Below are positions 1 to 9,466 of a DNA stretch of 64,000 bases, in pieces (the stretch's first letter is position 1; each line of letters starts with the position of its first letter). The DNA is taken from assembly GCA_913064725.1 (NCBI GenBank), contig CAJYAI010000002.1, forward strand, positions 1 through 64,000, written 5' to 3'. A program made the position numbers and the translations under genes. Source of the DNA: an uncultured Alteromonadaceae bacterium. GTDB taxonomy: Bacteria > Pseudomonadota > Gammaproteobacteria > Pseudomonadales > Halieaceae. The notes below the pieces were generated by a model. That model had not been told where the DNA came from. It searched no databases and saw only the letters and a list, made by a program, of their open reading frames with translations.

Positions 1-1
1 G

Positions 2-190
2 CTCATTTACAGTGAGCATAATTACGCTATCTCTGGAGCCTCAAGTGTTGTTCTCAACGGTGAGACGCTTGCTGAGCGGCAGCGGGCAGGGGCGTTTACG
101 GTCATAGAGATTTTGCCAGACAGCGTGATACTGCGTTGGCGCGAAACCGTGTTTCGAGTGCGGGCTCGTAACAGTTGGATCAATCTGTAG
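2..190 (+). CDS. C-terminal fragment of a GspB-like (type II secretion assembly) protein, truncated by window start
   Basis: Open frame from base 2 to TAG at 188-190: LIYSEHNYAISGASSVVLNGETLAERQRAGAFTVIEILPDSVILRWRETVFRVRARNSWINL; pattern resembles the GspB C-terminal domain. Confidence 0.5.
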   Translation, partial: LIYSEHNYAISGASSVVLNGETLAERQRAGAFTVIEILPDSVILRWRETVFRVRARNSWINL

Positions 191-212
191 TCACGGCCAG
201 TAAAAAGCCAAA

Positions 213-287
213 ATCCCAAGACCCAAGACCCAAGACCCAAGACCCAAGACCCAAGACCCGGCCGAGACCCGAGACCCGAAACCCAAG
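213..287. repeat. 7-bp tandem repeat (CCCAAGA)n with degenerate CCGAGA-type copies at the 3' end
   Basis: cccaagacccaagacccaagacccaagacccaagacccaagacccggccgagacccgagacccgaaaccc read directly. Confidence 0.95.
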
Positions 288-306
288 GTTTCATAGCCGA
301 GGCAAA

Positions 307-1335
307 TTAAGGTGCTGGGTTGGGAATCGCTTGCTGTATAGCTTCGATGGCCTTTAGAACGTCTTTACTGAGCACGACATCGAGGCTGTCAATATTCATT
401 TTTAGCTGCTCCATCGTGGTCGCGCCAATGATATTAGAGAGCAAAAAGGGACGCGTATTGACGAAGGCCAGCGCCATATGCGTGGGGTTTAGCCCATGGT
501 CATCGGCCAGCTGCAGGTAACGTTCTGTCGCCTCGAGGGTTTCTCGACCATCGTATCGGGTAAAGCGCTCAAACACCGCCATTCGTGAGTCGTGTGGCAT
601 GGCTCCGTGTCTGTATTTGCCCGTAAGCAGGCCCATACCCAGCGGTGAGTAGGCCAATAGGCCAACATCTTCTCTGTGCGATACCTCTGCCATGGCAATT
701 TCATAGGTGCGATTGAGCAGGCTGTAGGGATTTTGGATGCTTTCAACTCTGGGTAATCCCGCTTGGTCAGCTAAGTTTAAGAACGTCATTGTCCCCCAGG
801 GCGTCTCGTTGGATAGGCCTATGGTTCGAATCTTCCCCGATGTCACTAGTTCTTCTAGTGCGCGCAGCGTTTCTTCAATCGGTGTTTCGGGTTGTTCCCG
901 ATGGTAGTAGCCGCGCTGACCAAAAAAATTGGTATACCGATCTGGCCAATGGAGTTGGTAGAGGTCAATGCAGTCCGTTTGTAGACGCTTCAATGAGCCG
1001 TTTAGCGCTTCGATTAACTGTATTCTTGTGAAACGCGGCCCGCCTCTCAGATAGTGAAACTCGGGGTTGGGCCCTGCGGCTTTTGTCGCCAGTACATAGT
1101 GGTCACGCAATCCGGTCTTTTTGAACCACGAGCCTATGTACTCTTCAGTCCGGCCCTGTGTTTCCGCTTTTGGCGGAACGGGATACATCTCGGCCGCGTC
1201 AAGCATGTTGATGCCTCGATCCAAGGCATACGATATCTGTTCATGCGCCTGGGCCTCACTGTTTTGTTGCCCCCAGGTCATGGTTCCAAGACAGATCTTG
1301 GAGACCTCTCGACCATTAATAGCTCGTAATGTCAT
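307..1335 (-). CDS. tas: Aldo/keto reductase (Tas family)
   Basis: 342 aa; MTLRAINGREVSKICLGTMTWGQQNSEAQAHEQISYALDRGINMLDAAEMYPVP typical of Tas-like AKRs. Confidence 0.88.
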   Translation of the reverse strand: MTLRAINGREVSKICLGTMTWGQQNSEAQAHEQISYALDRGINMLDAAEMYPVPPKAETQGRTEEYIGSWFKKTGLRDHYVLATKAAGPNPEFHYLRGGPRFTRIQLIEALNGSLKRLQTDCIDLYQLHWPDRYTNFFGQRGYYHREQPETPIEETLRALEELVTSGKIRTIGLSNETPWGTMTFLNLADQAGLPRVESIQNPYSLLNRTYEIAMAEVSHREDVGLLAYSPLGMGLLTGKYRHGAMPHDSRMAVFERFTRYDGRETLEATERYLQLADDHGLNPTHMALAFVNTRPFLLSNIIGATTMEQLKMNIDSLDVVLSKDVLKAIEAIQQAIPNPAP

Positions 1336-2699
1336 CGCTCCAGCTCCAAATAGCGCATCATGGCCTGATAAATGTCACGTTGATGCATAAACGGTTTTAG
1401 TACGGTCCGGCCCTCGGCATTTGCGAATAGAGGGACGTTCACACCGGTGTGTTCTTCCGAGTCAATGTTGTTGGTAGCATAATTTATGCGCATCACACCG
1501 CCCTCGGGTGTTGCCACTCGTGCCACTTTGCCAGGGCTGTACACCGGTATCGGTAAATACTTGTATAGCGTTGGGTCAGGAACAATTTGCGCGGCTTGCC
1601 CGTGATCGGCTGTGACGATAATGAGGGTGTTAGGGTGTTCTTGCGCGTAAACTAGAGCAACTTTTAACGACGCTTCAAGCTGTTCAATTTCACCAATCGA
1701 GCCGCAAGGATCTCGCTCATGGGCGCGCTTGTCGATCGACGCCGATTCGATCGTTAAAAAGAAGCCTTTATCGTTGTCACGTGAAAGGTGATCAATGGCA
1801 TAGCGTGTCATCGCCTCGAGCGAAGGCATACCGGCAAACTCGGGATTGGCCTCGCAGCGTATAATTTCAGGCTGCGTTACAGAGCCGATCATGTCATAGA
1901 TATGATTCAGCCAGCTCCGCTTCATCGATTCGGCAGTGCGGCCCTCTGATCCCCGCCACTTCACGGGCATGGTGTCCTCAGAGAAGAGCCCTATGACCCT
2001 GCCCGGGTGGCTGCCGCGTAGGTCTGCTGCGTCTGATAGGAACGTCACGCCAGCTACCGTGGCAAGCGTTCGCGCCGATGGTTGCGATCCATACTGTGGA
2101 GTAAAATGCTCTTCGCCCCCGCCAAGGATGACATCAACCTGGCTTGTCGCAAGTTGCTCGGCAATCGAGCCTAAGCCGCCATTTTCGACCAGATCCTCTG
2201 GACAGCCATCAAAGGTCACACCGTATTTTTTACCACCATGTATTGTCATAGGGCTCTCGCAAGCTCTTACCGCGACATGCGCTGCAAAGGCTGCGGGTGT
2301 CGCGTCGGTGACAGAGGCGGTGCTGACGATGCCGGTTTTGTATCCGTCCGCTGCGGCAGCCTCGAGAACCGTCGGTACGACTGTGTTATTGCCATCCTTG
2401 CCGACGCGTCCTATTTGCGTCACGGCACCTGTGGCTAATGAGGTCGCGGTATTAGCAGAATCCGCAACATAGAGCGGATTGCCCTCGCTATCGATTGTCT
2501 CCACCTGCACAGCGCCCCTTACAGAGAGTTCATCGAGCAAGAGGCTGCCAGATTGGCCCGCAAGATAATTACGTCCCATGGTCACATGGGTATCGTCAAA
2601 TCCATCGCCCACGATCAGGATGACCGAACGCGGACTAGCGTGGATCGGGCTCGATAGTAACCAGGTGCAGGCGAGTGCTGTAAGAATCAGTGATCGCAT
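1332..2699 (-). CDS. Alkaline phosphatase, exported
   Basis: Internal start MRSLILTALACTWLLSSPIHA gives a signal peptide; VILIVGDGFDDTHVTMGR, DSANTATSLATG, TADHGQ motifs; 4-bp overlap with the downstream AKR start. Confidence 0.88.
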   Translation of the reverse strand: MRSLILTALACTWLLSSPIHASPRSVILIVGDGFDDTHVTMGRNYLAGQSGSLLLDELSVRGAVQVETIDSEGNPLYVADSANTATSLATGAVTQIGRVGKDGNNTVVPTVLEAAAADGYKTGIVSTASVTDATPAAFAAHVAVRACESPMTIHGGKKYGVTFDGCPEDLVENGGLGSIAEQLATSQVDVILGGGEEHFTPQYGSQPSARTLATVAGVTFLSDAADLRGSHPGRVIGLFSEDTMPVKWRGSEGRTAESMKRSWLNHIYDMIGSVTQPEIIRCEANPEFAGMPSLEAMTRYAIDHLSRDNDKGFFLTIESASIDKRAHERDPCGSIGEIEQLEASLKVALVYAQEHPNTLIIVTADHGQAAQIVPDPTLYKYLPIPVYSPGKVARVATPEGGVMRINYATNNIDSEEHTGVNVPLFANAEGRTVLKPFMHQRDIYQAMMRYLELER

Positions 2700-2869
2700 C
2701 GTGGAATGCCTTTTAGGGTGTCGGGCTTGGGTGTTTTCGTGCCAAGAGAATAAACGCAATACGACGTGATAAACACCCCGACGATGTGACAGTTTTTTAA
2801 GGCGGGTGGGTCGCGGGCCAAGCCACAATGTGACAAAATTCAACATCAAAATAATACTGAGGTATCACC

Positions 2870-4177
2870 GTGTTCAATTTATCCAATAGCGCCCGCTGCG
2901 TCACGCTGCTGGCGCTAACAAGCTTTAGTGCGCCCAGTTTTGCATCAGATACCGGGCACACGGCCTGGATGCTGACAGCGACTGCGTTGGTACTATTTAT
3001 GACGATCCCCGGCTTGTCACTGTTTTACGCGGGTTTGGTGCGGGCAAAAAATGTGTTGTCAGTGTTGATGCAGTGCTTTGCAATCACAGGCCTGATGTCA
3101 CTGCTGTGGTTTTTTGCCGGCTACACGATAGCTTTCGGTACCGATGGGGTCGATCCGGGCCCTTATGTTGGTGACATGGGTAATCTATTCCTAGCCAATG
3201 TGTCGATGGATAGCATGAGAAATGGCATTCCTGAAGCCTTGTTTGTCATGTTCCAAATGACCTTTGCGGTGATTACCCCGGCACTCATTGTCGGTGGTTT
3301 TGCTGAGCGCATGAAGTTTTCTGCAATGCTGCTTTTCAGCGCAGCCTGGATGCTCCTTGTGTACGCACCCGTGTGTCACTGGGTATGGGGTGGCGGCTGG
3401 CTCGGTAGCATGGGATTGCAAGATTTTGCGGGTGGAACGGTGGTTCATATCACAGCAGGCGTGGCGGCGTTAGTAGCCGCTGTGATGATGGGGTCGCGAA
3501 AAGGATTTGGATCGACCGCTATGCCTCCGCATAATCTCACCATCACCGTCACGGGCGCAGGTATGTTGTGGGTCGGATGGTTTGGCTTTAACGCAGGGTC
3601 TGCGCTAGCTGCCGACAATAGTGCCGCGATGGCCATGTTGGTAACGCATTTGAGTGCCGCCTGTGGCTCTTTAGCGTGGATGACCATGGAGTGGCTTCGA
3701 CATGGTAAGCCCTCGGTGTTGGGCATCGTGACTGGGATGGTCGCAGGTCTGGGTACGATAACGCCCGCCTCGGGCTCTGTCGGTCCTGCCGCCGCGGTGG
3801 TTATTGGACTTACAGCAGGTGTTGTTTGCTATTTCGCAACGATTACCCTCAAGAACACCTTAAAAATCGACGATAGTTTGGATGTCTTCCCGGTTCACGG
3901 CGTCGGGGGCATGCTGGGCACCCTCTTGATTGGTGTATTTGCAGCGCCGTCCATTGGCATTTTCAGTGGCAATGGCTTCTCAGAGGGTGTCTCGTCAATG
4001 GGCGGTCAGCTCTACATCCAATTCTATGGTGTTGTGGTCACGTTTGTATTCACTGTGATTGCTAGCTGGATTTTGCTCAAAGTCGTCGATCAGCTAGTGG
4101 GCCTGCGGGTGGATGAGGACGAAGAGACCGAGGGTCTCGATCTCGTATTACACGATGAGCGTGGATACGATCTCTGA
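2870..4177 (+). CDS. amtB: Ammonium transporter (Amt/AmtB)
   Basis: 435 aa, many TM segments; PGLSLFYAGLVRAKNVLSVLMQ, GGTVVHITAGVAALVAA, DVFPVHGVGGMLG. Confidence 0.95.
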   Translation: MFNLSNSARCVTLLALTSFSAPSFASDTGHTAWMLTATALVLFMTIPGLSLFYAGLVRAKNVLSVLMQCFAITGLMSLLWFFAGYTIAFGTDGVDPGPYVGDMGNLFLANVSMDSMRNGIPEALFVMFQMTFAVITPALIVGGFAERMKFSAMLLFSAAWMLLVYAPVCHWVWGGGWLGSMGLQDFAGGTVVHITAGVAALVAAVMMGSRKGFGSTAMPPHNLTITVTGAGMLWVGWFGFNAGSALAADNSAAMAMLVTHLSAACGSLAWMTMEWLRHGKPSVLGIVTGMVAGLGTITPASGSVGPAAAVVIGLTAGVVCYFATITLKNTLKIDDSLDVFPVHGVGGMLGTLLIGVFAAPSIGIFSGNGFSEGVSSMGGQLYIQFYGVVVTFVFTVIASWILLKVVDQLVGLRVDEDEETEGLDLVLHDERGYDL

Positions 4178-4200
4178 GTTAATTTGGTAAGGGGCGTTGC

Positions 4201-5736
4201 TCAGTTGAGGTCTTTTGAGACTTTTACTTTAATGCCCAGTTTTTCAAAAGCCGGTTTTGACTCGGATATTTCCCAAATCGTCAGTGGAAATTCGTCCTGC
4301 CACCGCTCTGAGAAATGCACTTTTAACTTGTCGTCTTTGGCGTTTGCGGTAAAGGTCGGTTGCACATTGGATGTGCCCGCGTGTTTTAGAATCACCGCTA
4401 GTCGCAGTATGACGAGCATGCGGGCGAATTTATCCCGCTGCTTATTGGGGATATCGTCGAAGAGGTAGGAGGGTAGTTTGCCGCGGTGTCCACGTAAAAG
4501 CCGACTCATGGTGAGCTGATCTCCCTGTGAGAAGCCAGGCATATCCGAGTTTTCGACGACGTACGCCGCGTGCCGATTGTAATGTTTCTGGGAGATGGCA
4601 ATGCCGATCTCATGGAGGCGGGCCGACCAAACCAATAACTCGATGTCACTGTCTGACAAGCTCCATGAGCTCGCAGTTTGGGATGCCAAATGCCGTGCAT
4701 AAAGGCCAACCGTCTCGGCCGTAGCGATGTCCACTGAATAGCGTTGCTGCATGGCTTGGATCGTTCTCTCTCGAACATCTTCATGCCTCAGCCTTCCCAT
4801 CAGGTCATAGATTACTCCCTCTCGGAGTGCGCCTGCGGAAGTTCGCATCGTGTCTACACCAAGGACATCAAAAATCGCACTCGTGATGGCGACTCCTGCG
4901 GTAATTACGCCTCTACGCCGCTCATTGAGGCCCTCTAGATCAATGTCCTCAAAAGAGTCAAAACTCAGTAATGCTTTGCGAAGCTTTTTGAGCGACTTCG
5001 AGTCAATGCCTTCACTCCGCCATCCAGCAGACGTGATGAGCAGTTCGATCGCCTGGAGTGTCCCCGATGATCCGACAGCCTCGGCCCAGTGACTGTGTTT
5101 AAAATTCCGGCGAATATGCGAGATCTCCAGACTCGCTTGATCATAGGCCTTTACGAATCGTTCCTTTGTGATCTTGCCGTCGGAGAAAAATCTATCCGAG
5201 TAGCTTACACAGCCAAGTTGTAAGCTCTCGAGTCGCCGAGGCTCAAATCGCTGTCCAAGAATGAACTCCGTACTGCCGCCACCAATATCGACCACTAGGC
5301 GGCTCTTTTCGTCATCGGAAAGGGTATGCGCTACGCCCAGATACACAAGCCGCGCTTCCTCACGGCCGTAGATCACCTCGACAGGAGCCCCGAGAATGGC
5401 CTCCGCTGGTTCCGTGAACTCATTGCGATTCCAGGCTTGCCGCAATGCGTTGGTTCCCACAGCACGAATCTGTGTCGGCTTGACGGAGCTGAGTAATTGC
5501 TGAAAGCGCTCTAGGCACACCAAGCCCCTGTCGATGGCCTCAGATGTCAGCAAATGATTTTTAAGTTCTTTACCTAGCTGTACTTTTTCAGCGAGCACAT
5601 GCAGTGGCCGAATTTCACCATGCTCTAGACGGGCTACGATCAAATGAAAGGAGTTACTGCCGATATCGATTGCCGCGTAAACGGGATCACTGCCTGAATC
5701 TGTCTCGGTTGGTATGACGGAAAGATCAAGTTTCAC
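4201..5736 (-). CDS. ppx: Exopolyphosphatase / pppGpp phosphohydrolase (Ppx/GppA)
   Basis: AAIDIGSNSFHLIVAR, VVDIGGGSTEFILG motifs. Confidence 0.92.
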   Translation of the reverse strand: MKLDLSVIPTETDSGSDPVYAAIDIGSNSFHLIVARLEHGEIRPLHVLAEKVQLGKELKNHLLTSEAIDRGLVCLERFQQLLSSVKPTQIRAVGTNALRQAWNRNEFTEPAEAILGAPVEVIYGREEARLVYLGVAHTLSDDEKSRLVVDIGGGSTEFILGQRFEPRRLESLQLGCVSYSDRFFSDGKITKERFVKAYDQASLEISHIRRNFKHSHWAEAVGSSGTLQAIELLITSAGWRSEGIDSKSLKKLRKALLSFDSFEDIDLEGLNERRRGVITAGVAITSAIFDVLGVDTMRTSAGALREGVIYDLMGRLRHEDVRERTIQAMQQRYSVDIATAETVGLYARHLASQTASSWSLSDSDIELLVWSARLHEIGIAISQKHYNRHAAYVVENSDMPGFSQGDQLTMSRLLRGHRGKLPSYLFDDIPNKQRDKFARMLVILRLAVILKHAGTSNVQPTFTANAKDDKLKVHFSERWQDEFPLTIWEISESKPAFEKLGIKVKVSKDLN

Positions 5737-5790
5737 GGTGAGTCCAAGTACAGCGTATTGTCGCAGAATAAATCAATCTGATGAGCATGG

Positions 5791-6885
5791 TTAGTCCACG
5801 TCGCTCCCAATGGGATTAAATTGGCGTGGCACACGCTCAGTGATTCGTGTGCAGAGCTCATACCCGATGGTGCTGCAGTGACGGGCTATGGTGTCGACAG
5901 AGGGGTTGCTACCCCACAGTACAATCCTGTCACCCACATTGAGGCTCGCTTGATCCGTGATGTCCGCGGTAATCATATCCATCGATACGGTGCCTATCAG
6001 CGGGATGTGACCTGAAGCTGAGCCCAGTGGCGTACCGTTTCTTGCTGAGCGCGGATAGCCATCGGCATAGCCAACGGGAATGGTTGCGATGCGGGTCGGA
6101 CGCTCAGCTACCCATCGGCCGCCATAGCCAACAGACTCGCCAGCCGCAATGCTGCGAATACTGGCGATGCGAGACTCAAACTGCATCACGGGCTTGAGCG
6201 GTGATAGGTGCGCCGCGTCAATGAGGGAACCACCGTAGAGTGAATAGCCCAGCCTGACCCAAGTCTCTGCTGGGCCGATGTTACCTACCGTAGCGGCCGA
6301 ATTTGAAAAGCTGCCTTGGTTGTTGTGGCCATGACCAGCCTCGTTCACTGCACGCCAGCGATCAAGCTGTTTTGCTGTCAGCGCCGATTGCGACGACTCC
6401 GCATCCGCAAAGTGACTCATTAAAACCGTTTCTGTTACGCCGAGCTGGCTCAGTCGAGCCTGTATAGCAGGCATCTCTTCCGGCATAAAACCAAGGCGGT
6501 GCATGCCCGTATCGCACTTAATCCAAACCTGCTCGAACTCACAACGTTTCTGACTGAGCCAATCCAGGTGGTGGTGGCTGGACAGAGCCGGCCAGAGTGA
6601 TGCAGCTGACATCACTGACAGATCTTCGAGGGTATGCGGTCCTTGGAGCACCAAAATGGGTGTATCGATACCTGCACTTCGCAACGTCAGTGCTTCTTCC
6701 GTGAAGGCTACGGCAAAGGCATCGACCAGCGGCGATAGCGTTTGCGCGCAGTCGACAGCGCCATGACCGTAGGCGTCGGCCTTCACAACGGCCATTACTT
6801 TACGAGAGCCCGCTTGCAAGCGCAGCGTCGACGCGTTGCGGCGCAATGCGGCTAAATCAATGGTAACGCGGGTTGGGCGACTCAT
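5791..6885 (-). CDS. alr: Alanine racemase
   Basis: AVVKADAYGHGA PLP-lysine motif; GTVSMDMITADIT; C-terminal Alr domain. Confidence 0.95.
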   Translation of the reverse strand: MSRPTRVTIDLAALRRNASTLRLQAGSRKVMAVVKADAYGHGAVDCAQTLSPLVDAFAVAFTEEALTLRSAGIDTPILVLQGPHTLEDLSVMSAASLWPALSSHHHLDWLSQKRCEFEQVWIKCDTGMHRLGFMPEEMPAIQARLSQLGVTETVLMSHFADAESSQSALTAKQLDRWRAVNEAGHGHNNQGSFSNSAATVGNIGPAETWVRLGYSLYGGSLIDAAHLSPLKPVMQFESRIASIRSIAAGESVGYGGRWVAERPTRIATIPVGYADGYPRSARNGTPLGSASGHIPLIGTVSMDMITADITDQASLNVGDRIVLWGSNPSVDTIARHCSTIGYELCTRITERVPRQFNPIGSDVD

Positions 6886-7745
6886 TCGAAGTGATCAAAT
6901 CGATGCTCGTCGAACAGCGTTTGTGCCCGAGACCAGATTGGCCCGGGCGCGCCGTTCCCTACGGATTGGCCATCGATGCTCACAATCGGTTCCAGCTCTT
7001 TAGTTGAGCTACTCAACCAAACCTCATCAGCGTCAAATACCGCATCGCGGCTCAGGTGTTCCTCTCGGACAGTAAATTCGCTGTGCTCGCGCAGAATCAC
7101 GAGAGCCATATCACGTGTCACGCCTGCGAGCTTATGCCGATCTAACGGTGGCGTGCTGACTGTCTCTCCCTTGACCACAAACACGTTGCAAGCAGCGGCC
7201 TCTGTTAGTTGATCACAGTCGTCAAATAATAAGGTCTCGCCAGCGCCGCTGTTCACCCCGTCCATCATATGAAGGACATTGCCGAGTAAAGATGTACTTT
7301 TGATATGGCAGCGCTGCCACCGCATATCTTGCGCTGTTGCAACCTGCCAATGCGTTACCTTTGAGGGATCGCCGGGCACTGGCTGCGGAATCTCGAACGT
7401 ATAAGCGAAGATCGTCGGTGTGGGCTGTGCTGGAAACGCGTGCTGGCGTGTCATGGTGACGCCGCGTGTGATTTGCAAATAGATGCCGAGATTGCCGGCG
7501 CCATTTCTGGTGAGGAGATCTTGGAAGATATTAGTTAGTTCAGCGCGGCCCCAGGACGTCTCAATGCCAATATCGCGCAGTCCAGACTCAAGTCGAGCTA
7601 GGTGCAGGTGGAGCCCTACGAGCCTCCCACCATAGGAGGGTATGACTTCGTAAATACCGTCACCGAAAAGGAAGCCACGGTCCATGGGCGAGATCTTGGC
7701 ATCTTCTAGCGCAATAAACGCACCATTTAAAAAGGCGATGGTCAT
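6882..7745 (-). CDS. dat: D-amino-acid aminotransferase (class IV PLP enzyme)
   Basis: Start at internal MTIAFLNGAFIALEDAKISPMDRGFLFGDGIYEV; HIKSTSLLGNVL; 4-bp overlap with alr. Confidence 0.85.
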   Translation of the reverse strand: MTIAFLNGAFIALEDAKISPMDRGFLFGDGIYEVIPSYGGRLVGLHLHLARLESGLRDIGIETSWGRAELTNIFQDLLTRNGAGNLGIYLQITRGVTMTRQHAFPAQPTPTIFAYTFEIPQPVPGDPSKVTHWQVATAQDMRWQRCHIKSTSLLGNVLHMMDGVNSGAGETLLFDDCDQLTEAAACNVFVVKGETVSTPPLDRHKLAGVTRDMALVILREHSEFTVREEHLSRDAVFDADEVWLSSSTKELEPIVSIDGQSVGNGAPGPIWSRAQTLFDEHRFDHFE

Positions 7746-7840
7746 CGAAATCTTATCCTTTGCTCTACTGTCTCTTGCCACCCGTGCTGAAGGTTTTATA
7801 GTACTCGAGTAGCGCAGTACATAAAAAGGATAAGACGAAC

Positions 7841-9358
7841 ATGCCGACTATTACAGATCATGCGGTTGCCAATCCGCAAAAGCCCGCGTTCATCATGGGC
7901 GCAAGCGGAGAGGTCGTGACCTTCGGAGAGCTTGATGCGACTGCTAATAAAGTCGCACAGCTGCTTCGTGCCGAGGGCATTGAACAAGGGCAGCATATTG
8001 CGATGATGATGAAAAATTGTCGCGAGTTTATGGAAGTCATGTTCGGTTGTATGCGCGCGGGTGTTGTCTTTACACCGATTAGCACACACCTGAAAAAGGA
8101 AGAGACCGCGTACATCATCAATAATTGTCGCGCGCAGCTTTTTATCGCTTCGGCGTCGCTGATCGACGTGGCTGCGGAGGCCGCGGATCAGGCGCCGGCA
8201 TTGACGAGACGCTTCATCGTTGGAGGTGAGAAGGCTGGCTTCTCGGATTGGCATGCGGCTTTGGCCTCGTATCCCTCAGAACCCATAGCAGACGAAAGTC
8301 TGGGTGTGCCCATGCTGTATTCCTCGGGAACAACCGGGAAGCCCAAGGGCGTGTTCCGAGCACCTGAAAATATCGATTTGGATGCGCCGCATCCGCTCAA
8401 GTTGGCGGGCGCCTATTACGGATTTGATGCCGACACCAGATATCTATCACCGGCACCGCTTTATCACGCCGCCCCGTTGCACTACAACACGCTCAATCTG
8501 ATTCAGGGTGGGACATCAATCATTATGGAGCGGTTCGATCCCGAGCAAGCCCTTGCATTGATCGAGCGCTACAAAGCCACGCATAGCCAGTGGGTGCCCG
8601 TCATGTTCGTTCGTATGCTCAAGTTGCCCGAGGCGATTCGAGAAAAATATGACGTTTCGAGTATGCGCAGAGCTATTCACGCGGCCGCACCTTGTCCCAT
8701 AGACATCAAACGCCAGATGATTTCGTGGTGGGGTCCTGTGATTTGCGAGTACTACTCCTCCAGCGAAGGTGTTGGCTTCACGTTAATTGATGCCGAGGAT
8801 TGGTTGAATCATCCGGGTTCGGTGGGGCGTCCGCTCACGGGAATTCCTAAAATTCTCGATGATGACCTCAATGAGCTGCCCGTTGGTGAAGTGGGACAGA
8901 TCTACTTCGCAGAGGTCGCACGTTTTGAGTATTTCGACGAACCCGATAAGACGGATGAAGCATTCGATGCCCGGGGCTGGGGTACCGTTGGTGATATGGG
9001 TTACCTCGATGAGGAAGGTTATCTGTATCTGACAGATCGCAAGAATTTCATGATCATCACGGGCGGAGTCAATGTCTATCCTGCCGAAATTGAGGGGCTG
9101 TTAGTGACTCATCCGAAAGTGGCTGACGTTGCCGTCTTTGGGATTCCGAACGAGGAGTTTGGAGAGGAAGTAAAAGCGGTGGTGCAGTTAATGAATCACG
9201 CGGACGCGACTGATGAGCTGGCAGAGGAGCTCACACTGTGGATGAAGGATCGGCTGTCTTCAGTCAAGGTTCCGAAATCCATCGACTTTATGGTGCAACT
9301 ACCTCGCATGGATAATGGCAAGCTTTACAAGCGTCACCTGATGGATGCGTATCGTTGA
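7841..9358 (+). CDS. AMP-forming acyl-CoA synthetase
   Basis: YSSGTTGKPKGVF, GDMGYLDEEGYLYLTDRKNFMIITGGVNVYPAEIE. Confidence 0.92.
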   Translation: MPTITDHAVANPQKPAFIMGASGEVVTFGELDATANKVAQLLRAEGIEQGQHIAMMMKNCREFMEVMFGCMRAGVVFTPISTHLKKEETAYIINNCRAQLFIASASLIDVAAEAADQAPALTRRFIVGGEKAGFSDWHAALASYPSEPIADESLGVPMLYSSGTTGKPKGVFRAPENIDLDAPHPLKLAGAYYGFDADTRYLSPAPLYHAAPLHYNTLNLIQGGTSIIMERFDPEQALALIERYKATHSQWVPVMFVRMLKLPEAIREKYDVSSMRRAIHAAAPCPIDIKRQMISWWGPVICEYYSSSEGVGFTLIDAEDWLNHPGSVGRPLTGIPKILDDDLNELPVGEVGQIYFAEVARFEYFDEPDKTDEAFDARGWGTVGDMGYLDEEGYLYLTDRKNFMIITGGVNVYPAEIEGLLVTHPKVADVAVFGIPNEEFGEEVKAVVQLMNHADATDELAEELTLWMKDRLSSVKVPKSIDFMVQLPRMDNGKLYKRHLMDAYR

Positions 9359-9390
9359 TGGCTGCGTATCGCTGATGGCTGCGTATCAAT
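9340..9390. repeat. 17-bp tandem repeat, 3 copies, containing the stop codon of the upstream acyl-CoA synthetase
   Basis: gatggatgcgtatcgtt / gatggctgcgtatcgct / gatggctgcgtatcaat. Confidence 0.95.
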
Positions 9391-9466
9391 AGTCACCTGA
9401 GATCTGCCAAGCCGTGTTGACGACGCGTGAAGCGCGGTTTTGCAAAGCCCTTGTTAAGCCGATTTA

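Noticed and set aside
22-294. Minus-strand 90-aa ORF with GLGSWVLG repeats
   Set aside because: Low-complexity translation of the 7-bp repeat and antisense to the GspB-like fragment
815-840. tRNA-like ggttcgaatc T-loop motif
   Set aside because: Lies inside the aldo/keto reductase coding sequence with no surrounding cloverleaf
1936-2472. 178-aa plus-strand ORF
   Set aside because: Entirely antisense to the well-supported alkaline phosphatase gene
7796-8254. 152-aa minus-strand ORF
   Set aside because: Antisense to acyl-CoA synthetase 5' end, no recognisable domain
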